DNA of 64,000 nt from Streptomyces sp. NBC_01217 (GTDB lineage: Bacteria; Actinomycetota; Actinomycetes; Streptomycetales; Streptomycetaceae), in contig NZ_CP108538.1 in the NCBI RefSeq assembly GCF_035994185.1, forward strand, positions 7,939,501 to 8,003,500, in the 5' to 3' direction. Positions 35,375-45,689 of the stretch are shown here, piece by piece; the first letter of the stretch is position 1, and each line of letters begins with the position of its first letter. Made by a program: the position numbers and the translations under genes. Under the pieces are notes generated by a model. The model saw only the letters and a program-made list of their open reading frames with translations, was not told the DNA's origin and searched no databases.

Positions 35375-36415
35375 TCAGAGCAGGGTCAGCTGGGTGGGTC
35401 CGGGGTCGTCGAGCGGTGACGGCTGCTCGTGGCGCACGGGGAGGCGGCGGGCCGGGCCGCGGTGCGAGGGGCCGATGCCGAACTCGGTCGCCAGCTCGTG
35501 GACGTACCGCGTGATGCGCCGCTGGTACCACTTGGGTGCATAGGCGCCCTCGGCGTACAGCCGCTCGTACCGCCGCACCAGATGGGGGTGGTGCCGCCCG
35601 AGCCACTGCATGTACCACTCCCGGGCGCCGGGCCGCAGATGGAGGACGAGCGGGGTCACCGAGGTCGCCCCGGCGGCCGCGATCGCCCGGACCGTGGCGC
35701 GCAACTGGTCCGGGTGGTCGCCGAGGAACGGGATGACGGGCGCCATCAGCACGCCGCAGTCGATGCCGTGCTCGCTCAGGGTGCGTACGGCGTCCAGGCG
35801 GCGCTCGGGGGAGGGGGTACCGGGCTCCACCGTGCGCCACAGCCCGTCGTCGACGAAGCCGACCGAGACGGAGATGCCGACGTCGGTGACCTCGGAGGCC
35901 TGGCGCAGCAGTTCCAGATCGCGCAGGATCAGCGTCCCCTTGGTCAGGATCGAGAACGGGTTCGCGTGATCGCGCAGGGCCGAGATGATGCCGGGCATCA
36001 GCCGGTAGCGGCCCTCGGCGCGCTGGTAGCAGTCGACATTGGTCCCCATCGCGATGTGCGCGCCGTGCCAGCGGCTGGACGCGAGCTGGCCGCGCAGCAG
36101 CTCCGGGGCGTTGATCTTGACGACGATCTGTGAGTCGAAGCCGATTCCGGTGTCGAGGTCCAGATAGCTGTGGGTCTTGCGGGCGAAGCAGTAGACGCAC
36201 GCATGCGTACAGCCCCGGTACGGATTGACGGTCCATTCGAACGGCATCCGCGATGCGCCTGGCACCCGGTTCAGGATCGAGCGGGCCCGGATCTCGTGGA
36301 AGGTGATCCCCCGGAATTCGGGGGTGTCAAAGGTGCGCGTGGTCACCGCGTCCGCGGCGAAGAGCGCGCCGGTCCCGGCTTCCCGGGTGTTCTCGACCAG
36401 ATTGTCCCAGCGCAT
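35375..36415 (-). CDS. Radical SAM protein, Rv2578c family
   Basis: 346 residues from ATG 36415. The iron-sulfur motif is CTHACVYC (CX3CX2C) near residue 68 in NPYRGCTHACVYCFAR, close to that of spore photoproduct lyase-like proteins. GTKGTL-like and CGVLMAPVIPFLGD segments continue the barrel. The function of this family is not established. A perfect LexA-type box 34 nt upstream points to a role in DNA damage. Confidence 0.88.
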   Translation of the reverse strand: MRWDNLVENTREAGTGALFAADAVTTRTFDTPEFRGITFHEIRARSILNRVPGASRMPFEWTVNPYRGCTHACVYCFARKTHSYLDLDTGIGFDSQIVVKINAPELLRGQLASSRWHGAHIAMGTNVDCYQRAEGRYRLMPGIISALRDHANPFSILTKGTLILRDLELLRQASEVTDVGISVSVGFVDDGLWRTVEPGTPSPERRLDAVRTLSEHGIDCGVLMAPVIPFLGDHPDQLRATVRAIAAAGATSVTPLVLHLRPGAREWYMQWLGRHHPHLVRRYERLYAEGAYAPKWYQRRITRYVHELATEFGIGPSHRGPARRLPVRHEQPSPLDDPGPTQLTLL

Positions 36416-36448
36416 GGACGCCTCCTCGGTAGCACTGGACCGAGAATA

Positions 36449-36460
36449 GAACACTTGTTC
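36449..36460 (-). promoter_or_regulatory. LexA (SOS) box
   Basis: GAACACTTGTTC fits the actinobacterial LexA consensus GAAC-N4-GTTC exactly. On the minus strand it is directly followed by TATTCT, a good -10, so bound LexA would block the promoter of the radical SAM gene. Confidence 0.8.
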
Positions 36461-36564
36461 CCATGATCGTTTTCTCCCCTTCGTCCCGGCCCGGATTTTG
36501 AGCGGCGTCCCGGAGGTGGTTGGCTCAGCACGCCCCCGAACAACCGAGTGCTGGAGGAACAGCC

Positions 36565-37008
36565 ATGGCGCAGGTCGAGGCCACGACAGAGCGAGTCATC
36601 GCGGCGGACGCGGAGACGGTGTTCGACGCGCTGGCCGACTACAGGGAGACCCGGGGCAAGCTGCTGCCCGGGCAGTTCAGCGAGTACGAGGTGCGCGAGG
36701 GCGGTGACGGCGAGGGCACCCTCGTCCACTGGAAGCTCCAGGCGACCAGCAAGCGGGTGCGCGACTGTCTGCTGGAGGTCACCGAGCCCACCGACGGCCG
36801 GCTCGTCGAGAAGGACCGCAACTCCTCGATGGTCACCACCTGGACCGTCACCCCGGCCGGCGAGGGGAAGTCGAAGGCGGTTGTCTCCACCGTCTGGAAC
36901 GGCGCCGGCGGCATCGGCGGATTCTTCGAGAAGACCTTTGCGCCCAAGGGACTTGGGCGGATCTATGACGAGCTGCTCCAGAACCTCGCCACCGAGGTCG
37001 AGAAGTAG
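36565..37008 (+). CDS. SRPBCC-family protein
   Basis: 147 residues from ATG 36565 with a strong CTGGAGG RBS. The START/Bet v1-like fold is indicated by TERVIAADAETVFDALADYRETRGKLL, central strands such as TLVHWKLQATSKRVRDCLLEV, and a long C-terminal helix. It binds an unknown small ligand. Divergent from the SOS-controlled radical SAM gene (149-bp shared region) but with its own RBS. Confidence 0.85.
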   Translation: MAQVEATTERVIAADAETVFDALADYRETRGKLLPGQFSEYEVREGGDGEGTLVHWKLQATSKRVRDCLLEVTEPTDGRLVEKDRNSSMVTTWTVTPAGEGKSKAVVSTVWNGAGGIGGFFEKTFAPKGLGRIYDELLQNLATEVEK

Positions 37009-37195
37009 CTCCACGCCCTCTTGACCGGCCTCACCGGTTCGGGTGGTTTTCTCGGCCCGTCGGTTGTGCGCCGTAGTGGCTCCCACCGGGGATTAAGCCC
37101 CCTGAGTGCGCCGTCAGCGCCCCCCGTCGCGTTTGCCCTCCCTTGTCGCGCAATGCGAGAAATGGGCGGCGCAGACGCGATGAGGGGAGCGGCAC

Positions 37196-39670
37196 GTGGT
37201 GGGTGGGATCACTCTGTTGGAGGACGAGCCGGGCGGTGCGGGGGCCGCCACGGCGGCCGCGCCACCCGCCGGTGCGCCCTCGCCGCCTCCTGTCGCCCAG
37301 ACGCCGGGCAAGGCGGAAGAAGCCGTGGCCGGTGCGCCCTTCGCCGTACCGGAGACCAGCCCCCGCCACATCCGGCTGGTCTTCCTCGGGCTGATGCTCA
37401 CACTGCTGCTCGCGGCGCTCGACCAGATGATCGTCGCCACCGCGCTCCCGAAGATCGTCGGTGAGCTGCACGGCCTGGAGAAGATGTCCTGGGCCGTCAC
37501 CGCGTACCTCCTCGCCTCCACCATCGGACTGCCGATCTACGGAAAGCTCGGCGACCTCTTCGGCCGCAAGGGCGTCTTCCAGTTCGCGATCGTCGTCTTC
37601 GTCGTCGGCTCCGCGCTGGCCGGCTGGTCCCGCACCATGGACGAGCTGATCGCCTTCCGCGCCGTCCAGGGCATCGGCGGCGGCGGACTCATGATCGGGG
37701 TCCAGGCGATCATCGCGGACGTCGTACCGCCCCGGGAACGCGGCCGGTTCATGGGGCTCATCGGCGCCGCCTTCGGACTCGCGTCCGTCGCGGGCCCGCT
37801 GCTCGGCGGCTTCTTCACCGACCATGCCTCCTGGCGCTGGTGCTTCTACATCAACGTCCCCTTCGGCCTGATCACCCTCGCCGTCATCACCGTCGTACTG
37901 AAACTCCCCAGGCCCACCGTCCGGCCCCGCCTCGACATCCTCGGCGCGCTGCTGCTCGCGGCCGCCTCCACCTGCCTGGTGCTGCTGACCAGCTGGGGCG
38001 GTACGGAGTACGCCTGGGGCTCGCGCACCATCCTGGGGCTCGCCGCCGGGGCCGCAGGAACGGCACTGCTGTTCCTCGTCGTCGAGCACCGGGCAGCCGA
38101 ACCGATCATTCCGCTGCGGCTGTTCCGTGACTCGATCTTCAATGTCACCGCGCTCGTCGGCGCGGTCGTCGGGGTCGCGCTGTTCGGCGCCGCCAGCTAT
38201 CTGCCGACGTTCCTGCAGATGGTCGACGGCGCCACGGCCACCGAGTCCGGACTGCTGATGCTGCCGATGATGGGCGGCATCGTCGGCGCGTCCGTCGTCT
38301 CCGGCCAGCTGATCTCCCGTACCGGCCGCTACCGGGTCTACCCCATCGCCGGCGGCGCGGTCTCGGTGGTCGGCATGTGGCTGCTCTCCCGCCTCGAAAC
38401 CGACACCCCGCGCATCGAGTACGGCATCGCGCAGGCCGTGCTCGGCATCGGGATCGGCCTGGTCATGCCGGTGCTGGTGCTCGCCGTGCAGAACTCCGTG
38501 GAGCCCGCCGACCTCGGCGCCGCCACCAGTGCCAACAACTACTTCCGGCAGATCGGCGGCAGCGTCGGCGCCGCCGTCTTCGGGACCCTCTTCGCGGGCC
38601 GTCTCGCGGACGCGCTCGCCGTCCGCCTGCCGGCCGGTGCCGACCTCCCCGACCCCGAGTCGATCACCCCGCAGCTGGTCCATGCCATGGAGCCCGCGCT
38701 GCGCGACAGTTACATCCAGGCGTACGCGGACGCGATGCCGCGGATCTTCCTCTACCTCGTGCCGGTGCTCGTGCTCGGCCTGTTCTTCGCCTTCTTCCTC
38801 AAGGAGAAACCGCTGGTGTCCCACCACAGCCCCGAAATTGCCGCCGAGTCCTCAGCGATCCCCGCCGCCCGCACCACCGCTTCCGCCGCTCCGCCGCCGC
38901 CCGTGTACCTGTCGGGTGTGCCGGTGTGCGGCAGCGTCCAGCACCCCGACGGTACGAAGGTGCCGCGCGCCGCCCTCACCCTCATCGACGTCCAGGGGCA
39001 GCAGGTCGGACGGGGCGCGAGCGGGGACGACGGGCGGTACGCGCTGAGCGTGCCCGGCGCGGGCTCGTACGTCCTCATCGCCGCGGCCGGCGGCCATCAG
39101 CCGCAGGCCGTCAGCGTCACCGTGGGCGAGAGGTCCGTCGAGCTCGATGTGGTGCTCGGCGGCGCGGGGCGCCTCGCCGGGACCGTCGTCACCGCCGACG
39201 GCATCCCGGTGCGCGACGCCGCCGTCACCCTCACCGATGTCCGCGGCGAGGTGGTCGCGTCCACCCGCAGCGGCCGCGAGGGCGGCTATGTGATCTCGGA
39301 GTTGGTGGCCGGCGAGTACACCCTCGCGGCCAGCGCCCCCGCCTTCAGGCCCGCCGCGCTGCCGGTGAGCGTGCAGGCGGCCAGGGAGACCCGGCAGGAC
39401 ATCGAGCTCGCCGGTGGAGCGGTGCTGCGCGGTGTCGTACGGGCGAGCGGCGGCCGGCCCGTCGAGGACGCACGGGTCACGCTGCTGGACGCGGCGGGCA
39501 ATGTCGTCGACACGCTCACCACCGGGCCCGACGGCGCATTCCGGTTCGTGGACCTGTCCACCGGTGAGTACACGGTGATCGCGGCCGGGTATCCGCCGGT
39601 GGCCACCGTCCTCCAGGTCGCGGGCGGCGGCCGGACCGAACGCGACCTCCAACTGGGGCACGAGGACTGA
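37196..39670 (+). CDS. MFS exporter (DHA2/EmrB type) with C-terminal beta-sandwich repeats
   Basis: 824 residues from GTG 37196 with GAGGGGAG upstream. After a Pro/Ala-rich N-terminus come 14 predicted helices (to about residue 540) with [31 protein letters not shown] and [22 protein letters not shown], typical of drug:H+ antiporters. Residues about 565-824 contain three roughly 80-residue carboxypeptidase regulatory-like domains with repeated [36 protein letters not shown] and [18 protein letters not shown]. The fusion is unusual because such domains are mostly extracytoplasmic. Substrate unknown. Confidence 0.92.
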   Translation: MVGGITLLEDEPGGAGAATAAAPPAGAPSPPPVAQTPGKAEEAVAGAPFAVPETSPRHIRLVFLGLMLTLLLAALDQMIVATALPKIVGELHGLEKMSWAVTAYLLASTIGLPIYGKLGDLFGRKGVFQFAIVVFVVGSALAGWSRTMDELIAFRAVQGIGGGGLMIGVQAIIADVVPPRERGRFMGLIGAAFGLASVAGPLLGGFFTDHASWRWCFYINVPFGLITLAVITVVLKLPRPTVRPRLDILGALLLAAASTCLVLLTSWGGTEYAWGSRTILGLAAGAAGTALLFLVVEHRAAEPIIPLRLFRDSIFNVTALVGAVVGVALFGAASYLPTFLQMVDGATATESGLLMLPMMGGIVGASVVSGQLISRTGRYRVYPIAGGAVSVVGMWLLSRLETDTPRIEYGIAQAVLGIGIGLVMPVLVLAVQNSVEPADLGAATSANNYFRQIGGSVGAAVFGTLFAGRLADALAVRLPAGADLPDPESITPQLVHAMEPALRDSYIQAYADAMPRIFLYLVPVLVLGLFFAFFLKEKPLVSHHSPEIAAESSAIPAARTTASAAPPPPVYLSGVPVCGSVQHPDGTKVPRAALTLIDVQGQQVGRGASGDDGRYALSVPGAGSYVLIAAAGGHQPQAVSVTVGERSVELDVVLGGAGRLAGTVVTADGIPVRDAAVTLTDVRGEVVASTRSGREGGYVISELVAGEYTLAASAPAFRPAALPVSVQAARETRQDIELAGGAVLRGVVRASGGRPVEDARVTLLDAAGNVVDTLTTGPDGAFRFVDLSTGEYTVIAAGYPPVATVLQVAGGGRTERDLQLGHED

Positions 39671-39848
39671 TCGTTCCGGGGGCCGGCCGGCCGGGCACCC
39701 AGACCGGGCCGTTCCGCGCGCGTCCGGGTGCGCCGGGCGCACCACCCCCGGGGGCGATTGTGCCGATGACCGGCGGGCGCCGGACGCGGAGCCGTACCGT
39801 GGAGTCACGTACCGCAGAGAGTCGCGGTGGGGAAGGAGCCTTCCGCCC

Positions 39849-42311
39849 ATGGATCTCGGTGTGCCGCCGCAGAGGACACCGCAGCCGCGCGACGCCGCGG
39901 CCGGCCGCGTGCCGCTGGCCGTGGTGGTGGTCGACGCGGACGGGCTCGTCTCGCACTGGTCGACCGGCGCGAGACGGCTCTTCGGCGTCACCAGACAGGA
40001 GGCACTCGGCTGCCCGGCCGGTGAACTCCTGCCGGTGTACGGGGCGTTGGGGAAGGACGGCGGACTCGGAGACGGCGGACTCGCGGGCGACAGGGCCCAT
40101 GAGGAGTTCGGCCCCGAGCTCGACAGCTCACTCAGCGGGACGGTCGCCTACCCGGCTGCGGGCCGGGCCAGGGTCGACGAGGCCGGGCGCGGCCGGATCG
40201 ATGTCCTGTGGTGGGCCTATCCACTGGTCGGACCGGGTTCGGAGCGGCTGCTGGTGCTCGCCGCCGATGCCGCCCAGCTGCGCGACGGCGACCGGGGCGA
40301 GGGACGGGACACCGAGACGATCGCCCCCGGCTTCGCGCTGCACACCGACTTTCCCGGCTATCAGGAGCTGGCGGGCCGGCTGCCCGAGATCCTGCCCAGC
40401 ATGAGCGTCCACGAGGCGACCAGGATCGTCTCCCAGGTCCTCGAACTCGGATACCCCGTCCTGGAGTTCAGCCACCTCGACCAGGTCCCGGTCACCCCCG
40501 ACTGGGGAGTGCCGCGACGGAACACACGCCGTCCGGCCGGGAGCCCGCCGGGCGACGGCGACGGACCGCCCGCACCCCTCGCCGTCCCCCGCCCCGAACT
40601 CGACCTCGAATACGCGGCGGTCCGCGAGCGGCTGGAATTCCTCAACGAGGTCAGCGGCCGCATCGGCACCTCCCTCGACCTGGAACGCACCATCCGCGAG
40701 GTCACCAGCGCCGCCGTACCCCGCTTCACCGACTTCGCGGGTACGCATCTGCGCGCCGCGGTCCTGGCCGGCGAGGGCTTCCCGGACGGGCCGCCCGACG
40801 TCACCACCATCTGGCACCGGGTCTGGGTCGAACACAACGACGAACCCGGCCGCTGGGACGACACCGTCCCGGTCGGCGAATCCATCGCCTTCCCCGAACA
40901 CACCCCGTTCTTCCAGTGCATGGTCACCGGCGAGCCCGTCCTCATCCCGTACGCCAGCGAGGAGCTGAGCAACCGGATCTCGGACGAGTTCGAGAAGCGT
41001 GACCTGCGCCCGCTGATCACCCGTCGATCCCTGCTGATCGCGCCGCTCAAGGCCCGTGACGTGGTCCTCGGCTTCATGGTCCTGATGCGCCGCCCCGGCC
41101 GCGAGCCCTTCGACGACATGGACCGCACCACGGGCGCCGAACTCGCCGCCCGCGCGGGGCTCGTACTCGACAACGCCCGCATGTACACCTACCAGGAGAA
41201 CGTGGCGGAGACCCTCCAGGACAGCATGCTGCCCCAGGTCGAACCACGGATGGCCGGCTGCGACATCGCCACCCGCTATCTGCCCGGTGCCCGGCTCGGA
41301 AGGGTCGGCGGCGACTGGTTCGACTCGGTGAAACTCCCCGGCTCCCGCACCGCGCTCGTCGTCGGCGACGTCATGGGCCACGGCCTCAACTCGGCCGCGA
41401 TGATGGGCCAGTTGCGCACCGCCGTGCTGACCATGGCCACCATGGAGATGCCACCGGCCCAACTGCTTCGCAACCTCGACGACCTGGCGCAGCGCCTCGG
41501 CGAGCAGTATCTGGCGACCTGCCTCTACGCCGTCTACGACCCGATCCGCTCCGAGGTGCAGATCGCCAACGCCGGGCACATCCCGCCGGTGCTGGTCCGC
41601 GCCGAGGACGGCCGCGCCGAACTCCTCGCCCTGCCCACCGGCGCTCCCATCGGCGTCGGCGGTGTCGCCTTCGAGACCGCGACCGTACGGGTACGGCCGG
41701 GCGACCGTCTCGTCCTGTGCACCGACGGCCTCGTCGAGGTGCGCGGCCAGGACATCGGCGCGGGACTCGCCGCACTGTGTGCCTCCGCGGCCCACCCCGC
41801 CGCCTCGATGGACGACGCCTGCGACACGATCATCCGCGCCCTGAACCCGAGCGGCGGCCGCAAGGACGACGTGGCGCTGCTGATGGCCCGGCTGAACGGC
41901 ATCCCGGACGGAGACGTCGCCGAGTGGCAACTGGCCCTGGACCCGCGGGAAGTGGCCCGGTCACGGCGTCTGGTGCGCGGCAAGCTCCTCGACTGGGATC
42001 TGCCGGACGCGGTGGAGGCCGCCGAGCTGATGGTCAGCGAGCTCGTCACCAACGCCGTGAAGCACGGCCGCACCCATCACATCGGGCTGCGTCTGGTCCG
42101 CACCGGCGCCCTGCTGTGCGAGGTCAGCGACGACGAACCCGCCCCGGCCGCACTGCTCGACGCCGCCGCCCACGACGAGCACGGCCGCGGGCTGCTGGTC
42201 GTGAGCAGCCTCGCCCGCGAATGGGGCACCAGCACCACGGCACACGGCAAGACCGTCTGGTTCGAGCAGGCGCTCAGCCGTATCCCGCGCCCCCGCTCGC
42301 ACACCTGGTGA
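39849..42311 (+). CDS. PAS-GAF-PP2C-HATPase multidomain signalling phosphatase
   Basis: 820 residues from ATG 39849 with GGAAGGAG upstream. Order: PAS (about 20-140, VVVVDADGLVSHWSTGARRLFGV), GAF (about 265-445), PP2C/SpoIIE phosphatase (about 450-670; ETLQDSMLP, VGGDWFDSV, VGDVMGHGLNSAAMMG, RKDDVALLMARL), then an anti-sigma-factor kinase-type HATPase (about 690-815, SELVTNAVKHGRTHHIGLRLV). It combines the opposing kinase and phosphatase activities used in partner-switching control of sigma factors. Cytoplasmic, ligand of PAS/GAF unknown. Confidence 0.93.
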   Translation: MDLGVPPQRTPQPRDAAAGRVPLAVVVVDADGLVSHWSTGARRLFGVTRQEALGCPAGELLPVYGALGKDGGLGDGGLAGDRAHEEFGPELDSSLSGTVAYPAAGRARVDEAGRGRIDVLWWAYPLVGPGSERLLVLAADAAQLRDGDRGEGRDTETIAPGFALHTDFPGYQELAGRLPEILPSMSVHEATRIVSQVLELGYPVLEFSHLDQVPVTPDWGVPRRNTRRPAGSPPGDGDGPPAPLAVPRPELDLEYAAVRERLEFLNEVSGRIGTSLDLERTIREVTSAAVPRFTDFAGTHLRAAVLAGEGFPDGPPDVTTIWHRVWVEHNDEPGRWDDTVPVGESIAFPEHTPFFQCMVTGEPVLIPYASEELSNRISDEFEKRDLRPLITRRSLLIAPLKARDVVLGFMVLMRRPGREPFDDMDRTTGAELAARAGLVLDNARMYTYQENVAETLQDSMLPQVEPRMAGCDIATRYLPGARLGRVGGDWFDSVKLPGSRTALVVGDVMGHGLNSAAMMGQLRTAVLTMATMEMPPAQLLRNLDDLAQRLGEQYLATCLYAVYDPIRSEVQIANAGHIPPVLVRAEDGRAELLALPTGAPIGVGGVAFETATVRVRPGDRLVLCTDGLVEVRGQDIGAGLAALCASAAHPAASMDDACDTIIRALNPSGGRKDDVALLMARLNGIPDGDVAEWQLALDPREVARSRRLVRGKLLDWDLPDAVEAAELMVSELVTNAVKHGRTHHIGLRLVRTGALLCEVSDDEPAPAALLDAAAHDEHGRGLLVVSSLAREWGTSTTAHGKTVWFEQALSRIPRPRSHTW

Positions 42312-42322
42312 AGGAGGGTGTC

Positions 42323-42385
42323 ATGAGCGGTGGATGCTGTGCGCGCTCTTGCCCCGGCCGCTCCGGAACGATAGTCCGTACCTGA
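42323..42385 (+). CDS. Small Cys-rich ORF, 20 residues
   Basis: ATG 42323 has an ideal Shine-Dalgarno (AAGGAGG, 5-nt spacing) that overlaps the phosphatase stop codon, suggesting coupled translation. The peptide has three Cys in its first ten residues (GGCCARSC) and a basic, polar C-terminus. Not recognised. Whether it is a real peptide, a leader peptide for the methyltransferase gene 37 nt downstream, or chance is open. Confidence 0.5.
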   Translation: MSGGCCARSCPGRSGTIVRT

Positions 42386-42422
42386 GCAACCTGCCTCAGG
42401 ACGAACGGACTCGGGAGTGCGT

Positions 42423-43154
42423 ATGGACGTGTCGCCGCGTTACCGCGAGGCGTGGGAGGGGTTCTGGTCCGCCACCTCGGACGCGCCCGGTGAGGCGATC
42501 TGGGACGCCGACCCCTCACTCAGCTCCGTACCCCACAGCGAACTGCTCCTGCCGTACGCCGACGCCTCGCTGCCCGTCGTGGACCTGGGCTGCGGGAACG
42601 GCACCCAGACCCGCTATCTCGCCACCCGCTTCGCCCGTGCGATCGGGGTGGATCTCTCGCACGCGGCGATCGCGCACGCCCGCCGCGCGGACCCCGAAGG
42701 CGTCGCCGAGTTCATCCAGCTCGACCTGGTCGACGAGGAGGGCGTGGCGGCCCTTCACGAGCGGATCGGTGACACCAATGTCTATATGCGGGCGGTGATC
42801 CACCAGAGCGAGGCCGAGGCCAGGCCCGCCGTCGCCGCGGCTGTCGCGACGCTGGTGGGGGAGCGGGGCCGGGCGTTCGTGGCCGAGCTGACCCCTGCCT
42901 CCAAGACGGTCCTCCAGCACGCGGCGCAGGGGCCGGAGGGACCGCCCGCGAAACTGCGCCGGGTCTTCGACCATGGACTGAAACCGGCGAGCGCCACGGA
43001 GGAGGAGGTGCCCGAGCTGCTGCGGGCGGCCGGTCTGACCACCTTGGCCGGCGGTGACACCGCCCTGGCCCAGACCGAGTACCTGCCCGACGGAACCCGT
43101 ATCGACCTGCCCGCGCGCTGGTTCGTGCTGGGCGCGGCCCCCGCGGCCGGCTGA
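42423..43154 (+). CDS. Class I SAM-dependent methyltransferase
   Basis: 243 residues from ATG 42423, chosen over GTG 42417 because GGGAG then has correct spacing. Motif I is VVDLGCGNGTQTRYL, and strand 2 ends at GVDLSHAAI. The usual aromatic post-motif is replaced by TNVYMRAVIHQSEAEAR. Substrate unknown. It follows the multidomain phosphatase on the same strand (111-bp gap). Confidence 0.85.
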   Translation: MDVSPRYREAWEGFWSATSDAPGEAIWDADPSLSSVPHSELLLPYADASLPVVDLGCGNGTQTRYLATRFARAIGVDLSHAAIAHARRADPEGVAEFIQLDLVDEEGVAALHERIGDTNVYMRAVIHQSEAEARPAVAAAVATLVGERGRAFVAELTPASKTVLQHAAQGPEGPPAKLRRVFDHGLKPASATEEEVPELLRAAGLTTLAGGDTALAQTEYLPDGTRIDLPARWFVLGAAPAAG

Positions 43155-43173
43155 CGGCCGCGAGCGCCTGTCC

Positions 43174-44064
43174 TCACACGGCGTCCTCACTCCGGAGCAG
43201 CGCCATCAGTTCCCGCGCGCCCGGGCTCATGGCCCGGGGCGCCGGGAGCACCACGACGCTCTCGTAGGACGGCTGCCGGGGCCCCGCGAGCTCGATCGCC
43301 ACCAGCCCCCGGGCCTCGGGTTTACGGGAGAAGTGGTGCGGCACGAGCGCGATCCCCAGCCCCTCGTGCACCAGCTCCAGCAGGCTGTGCACATCATTCA
43401 CCTCCAGGCCCACCGTGCGCCGCACCCGTGCCTCGGCGAACGCCCCGTCCGCCGCCCGCCGCGGCCCCCAGTCCGGATGGAAGTCGATGAAGGACTCACC
43501 GGGCAGCTCCTCCCACGCCACGCCGTCCGCCGACGCGAACCGGTGGTCCGGGGCACAGAGGACGACCATGGGCTCACGCGCCAGCGGGACCAGCTCGCCG
43601 CGCCACTCGACGGAGCTGACGGTCGCGGCGAAGGCGACGTCGAGCCGCCCGCCGGCCACCCCGTCCACCAGGCTCGTGGTGCCCTCCTGACGGAGCCGGA
43701 TCTCCATGAGCGGATGCCTGCGGTGAAAGGCCGCCAGCAGACGCGGCAGGCGCACCCCGGGCACACACTGCTCCACCCCCACCGACAGGGTGCCGCGCAG
43801 CAGCCCCCGTACCGCGTCGACCGCGTCCCTCGCCGCCCGTGCCCCCGCCAGCGTGCGCTCGGCCTCGACCAGCAGAGCACGCCCCGCCTCGGTCAGCCGC
43901 ACACTGCGTGTCGTGCGGCTGAAGAGCGGGGTCCTGAGTTCCTGCTCCAGGGCCCGTACGGAGGCGGAGAGACCCGACTGCGACACGGCGAGGCGCTCGG
44001 CGGCACGGGTGAAGTGCGCCTCCTCGGCGACGGCGACGAAATGTTCCAGCTGACGCAACTCCAT
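43174..44064 (-). CDS. LysR-family transcriptional regulator
   Basis: 296 residues. The N-terminal winged helix is MELRQLEHFVAVAEEAHFTRAAERLAVSQSGLSASVRALEQEL, followed by a two-lobed ligand domain. Divergent from the aldo/keto reductase with a 120-bp shared region carrying nested palindromes, so it most likely controls that gene and itself. Inducer unknown. Confidence 0.93.
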   Translation of the reverse strand: MELRQLEHFVAVAEEAHFTRAAERLAVSQSGLSASVRALEQELRTPLFSRTTRSVRLTEAGRALLVEAERTLAGARAARDAVDAVRGLLRGTLSVGVEQCVPGVRLPRLLAAFHRRHPLMEIRLRQEGTTSLVDGVAGGRLDVAFAATVSSVEWRGELVPLAREPMVVLCAPDHRFASADGVAWEELPGESFIDFHPDWGPRRAADGAFAEARVRRTVGLEVNDVHSLLELVHEGLGIALVPHHFSRKPEARGLVAIELAGPRQPSYESVVVLPAPRAMSPGARELMALLRSEDAV

Positions 44065-44089
44065 GATTGAGAAATATAAGCGCTGAATC

Positions 44090-44117
44090 CCAGCAGAATC
44101 TTCTGTTGGACTGCTGG
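44090..44117. promoter_or_regulatory. Nested palindromes, LysR operator candidate
   Basis: CCAGCAG (44090-44096) and CTGCTGG (44111-44117) are perfect inverted arms. Within them lies the 12-bp palindrome CAGAATCTTCTG (44094-44105). The site is midway between the divergent genes. Confidence 0.55.
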
Positions 44118-44184
44118 ATCGTCATCGGCGAACCTGGACCCTGCGCACCGCACCTGCCCCTCTGCCTTCTTTTGTGGAGCCCGC

Positions 44185-45186
<1,002 letters not shown>

Positions 45187-45212
45187 GCTGTTCGGCGCGG
45201 AGTTGAGGCAGG

Positions 45213-45231
45213 TTTCCCGCTCCCCGGGAAA
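45213..45231. terminator. Short terminator-like hairpin between convergent genes
   Basis: TTTCCCG (45213-45219) pairs with CGGGAAA (45225-45231) around a 5-nt loop. It lies between the aldo/keto reductase and GntR stops. Confidence 0.55.
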
Positions 45232-45238
45232 GCGCGTG

Positions 45239-45634
45239 TCAGACGTCCGTCCCGGACGGATACACGGCCGCGTAGGCCGACCGGAAGAGGGCGGTGACCT
45301 CCTGTCCGCTGAGCCCCTGGGACCGGGCCTCGTCCAGCCACTGGGCCAGCGAGGCGCGCAGTGGGGAGTCGGGGCCCTCTTGTGCCGGGGCGAGGGAGCG
45401 GGTGATGAAGGTGCCCGCTCCCTGCCGGACCTCGGCCAGGCCCGCGCGCTCCAGCTCGCGGTACGCCTTGAGGGTCGTGTTCGGGTTGACCTTGGTCTCC
45501 GCCGCGACCTGCGCGGCCGTGGGCAGCCGGTCGCCCTTCTCCAGGGCTCCCATCCGCAGCGCCTGTTCGACCTGCCGCACGATCTGGAGATACGTTGCCA
45601 CTCCGCTGCGTCTGTCGATGCGGAATACGACCAC
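45239..45634 (-). CDS. GntR-family regulator, YtrA subfamily
   Basis: 131 residues from GTG 45634 with a full AGGAGGTGA RBS. The winged helix contains YLQIVRQVEQALRMGALEKGDRLPTAAQVAAETKVNPNTTLKAYRELERAG; only about 55 residues follow. This short C-terminus and linkage to an ABC transporter define the YtrA group. It is the third gene of the ABC operon (55 nt after the permease), probably an autorepressor acting at 47619-47642. Confidence 0.92.
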   Translation of the reverse strand: MVVFRIDRRSGVATYLQIVRQVEQALRMGALEKGDRLPTAAQVAAETKVNPNTTLKAYRELERAGLAEVRQGAGTFITRSLAPAQEGPDSPLRASLAQWLDEARSQGLSGQEVTALFRSAYAAVYPSGTDV

Positions 45635-45689
45635 CGCCTGTCACCTCCTGTTGGACTGCCGAAACGATACGTAACCGCGTGGGCGTGTC

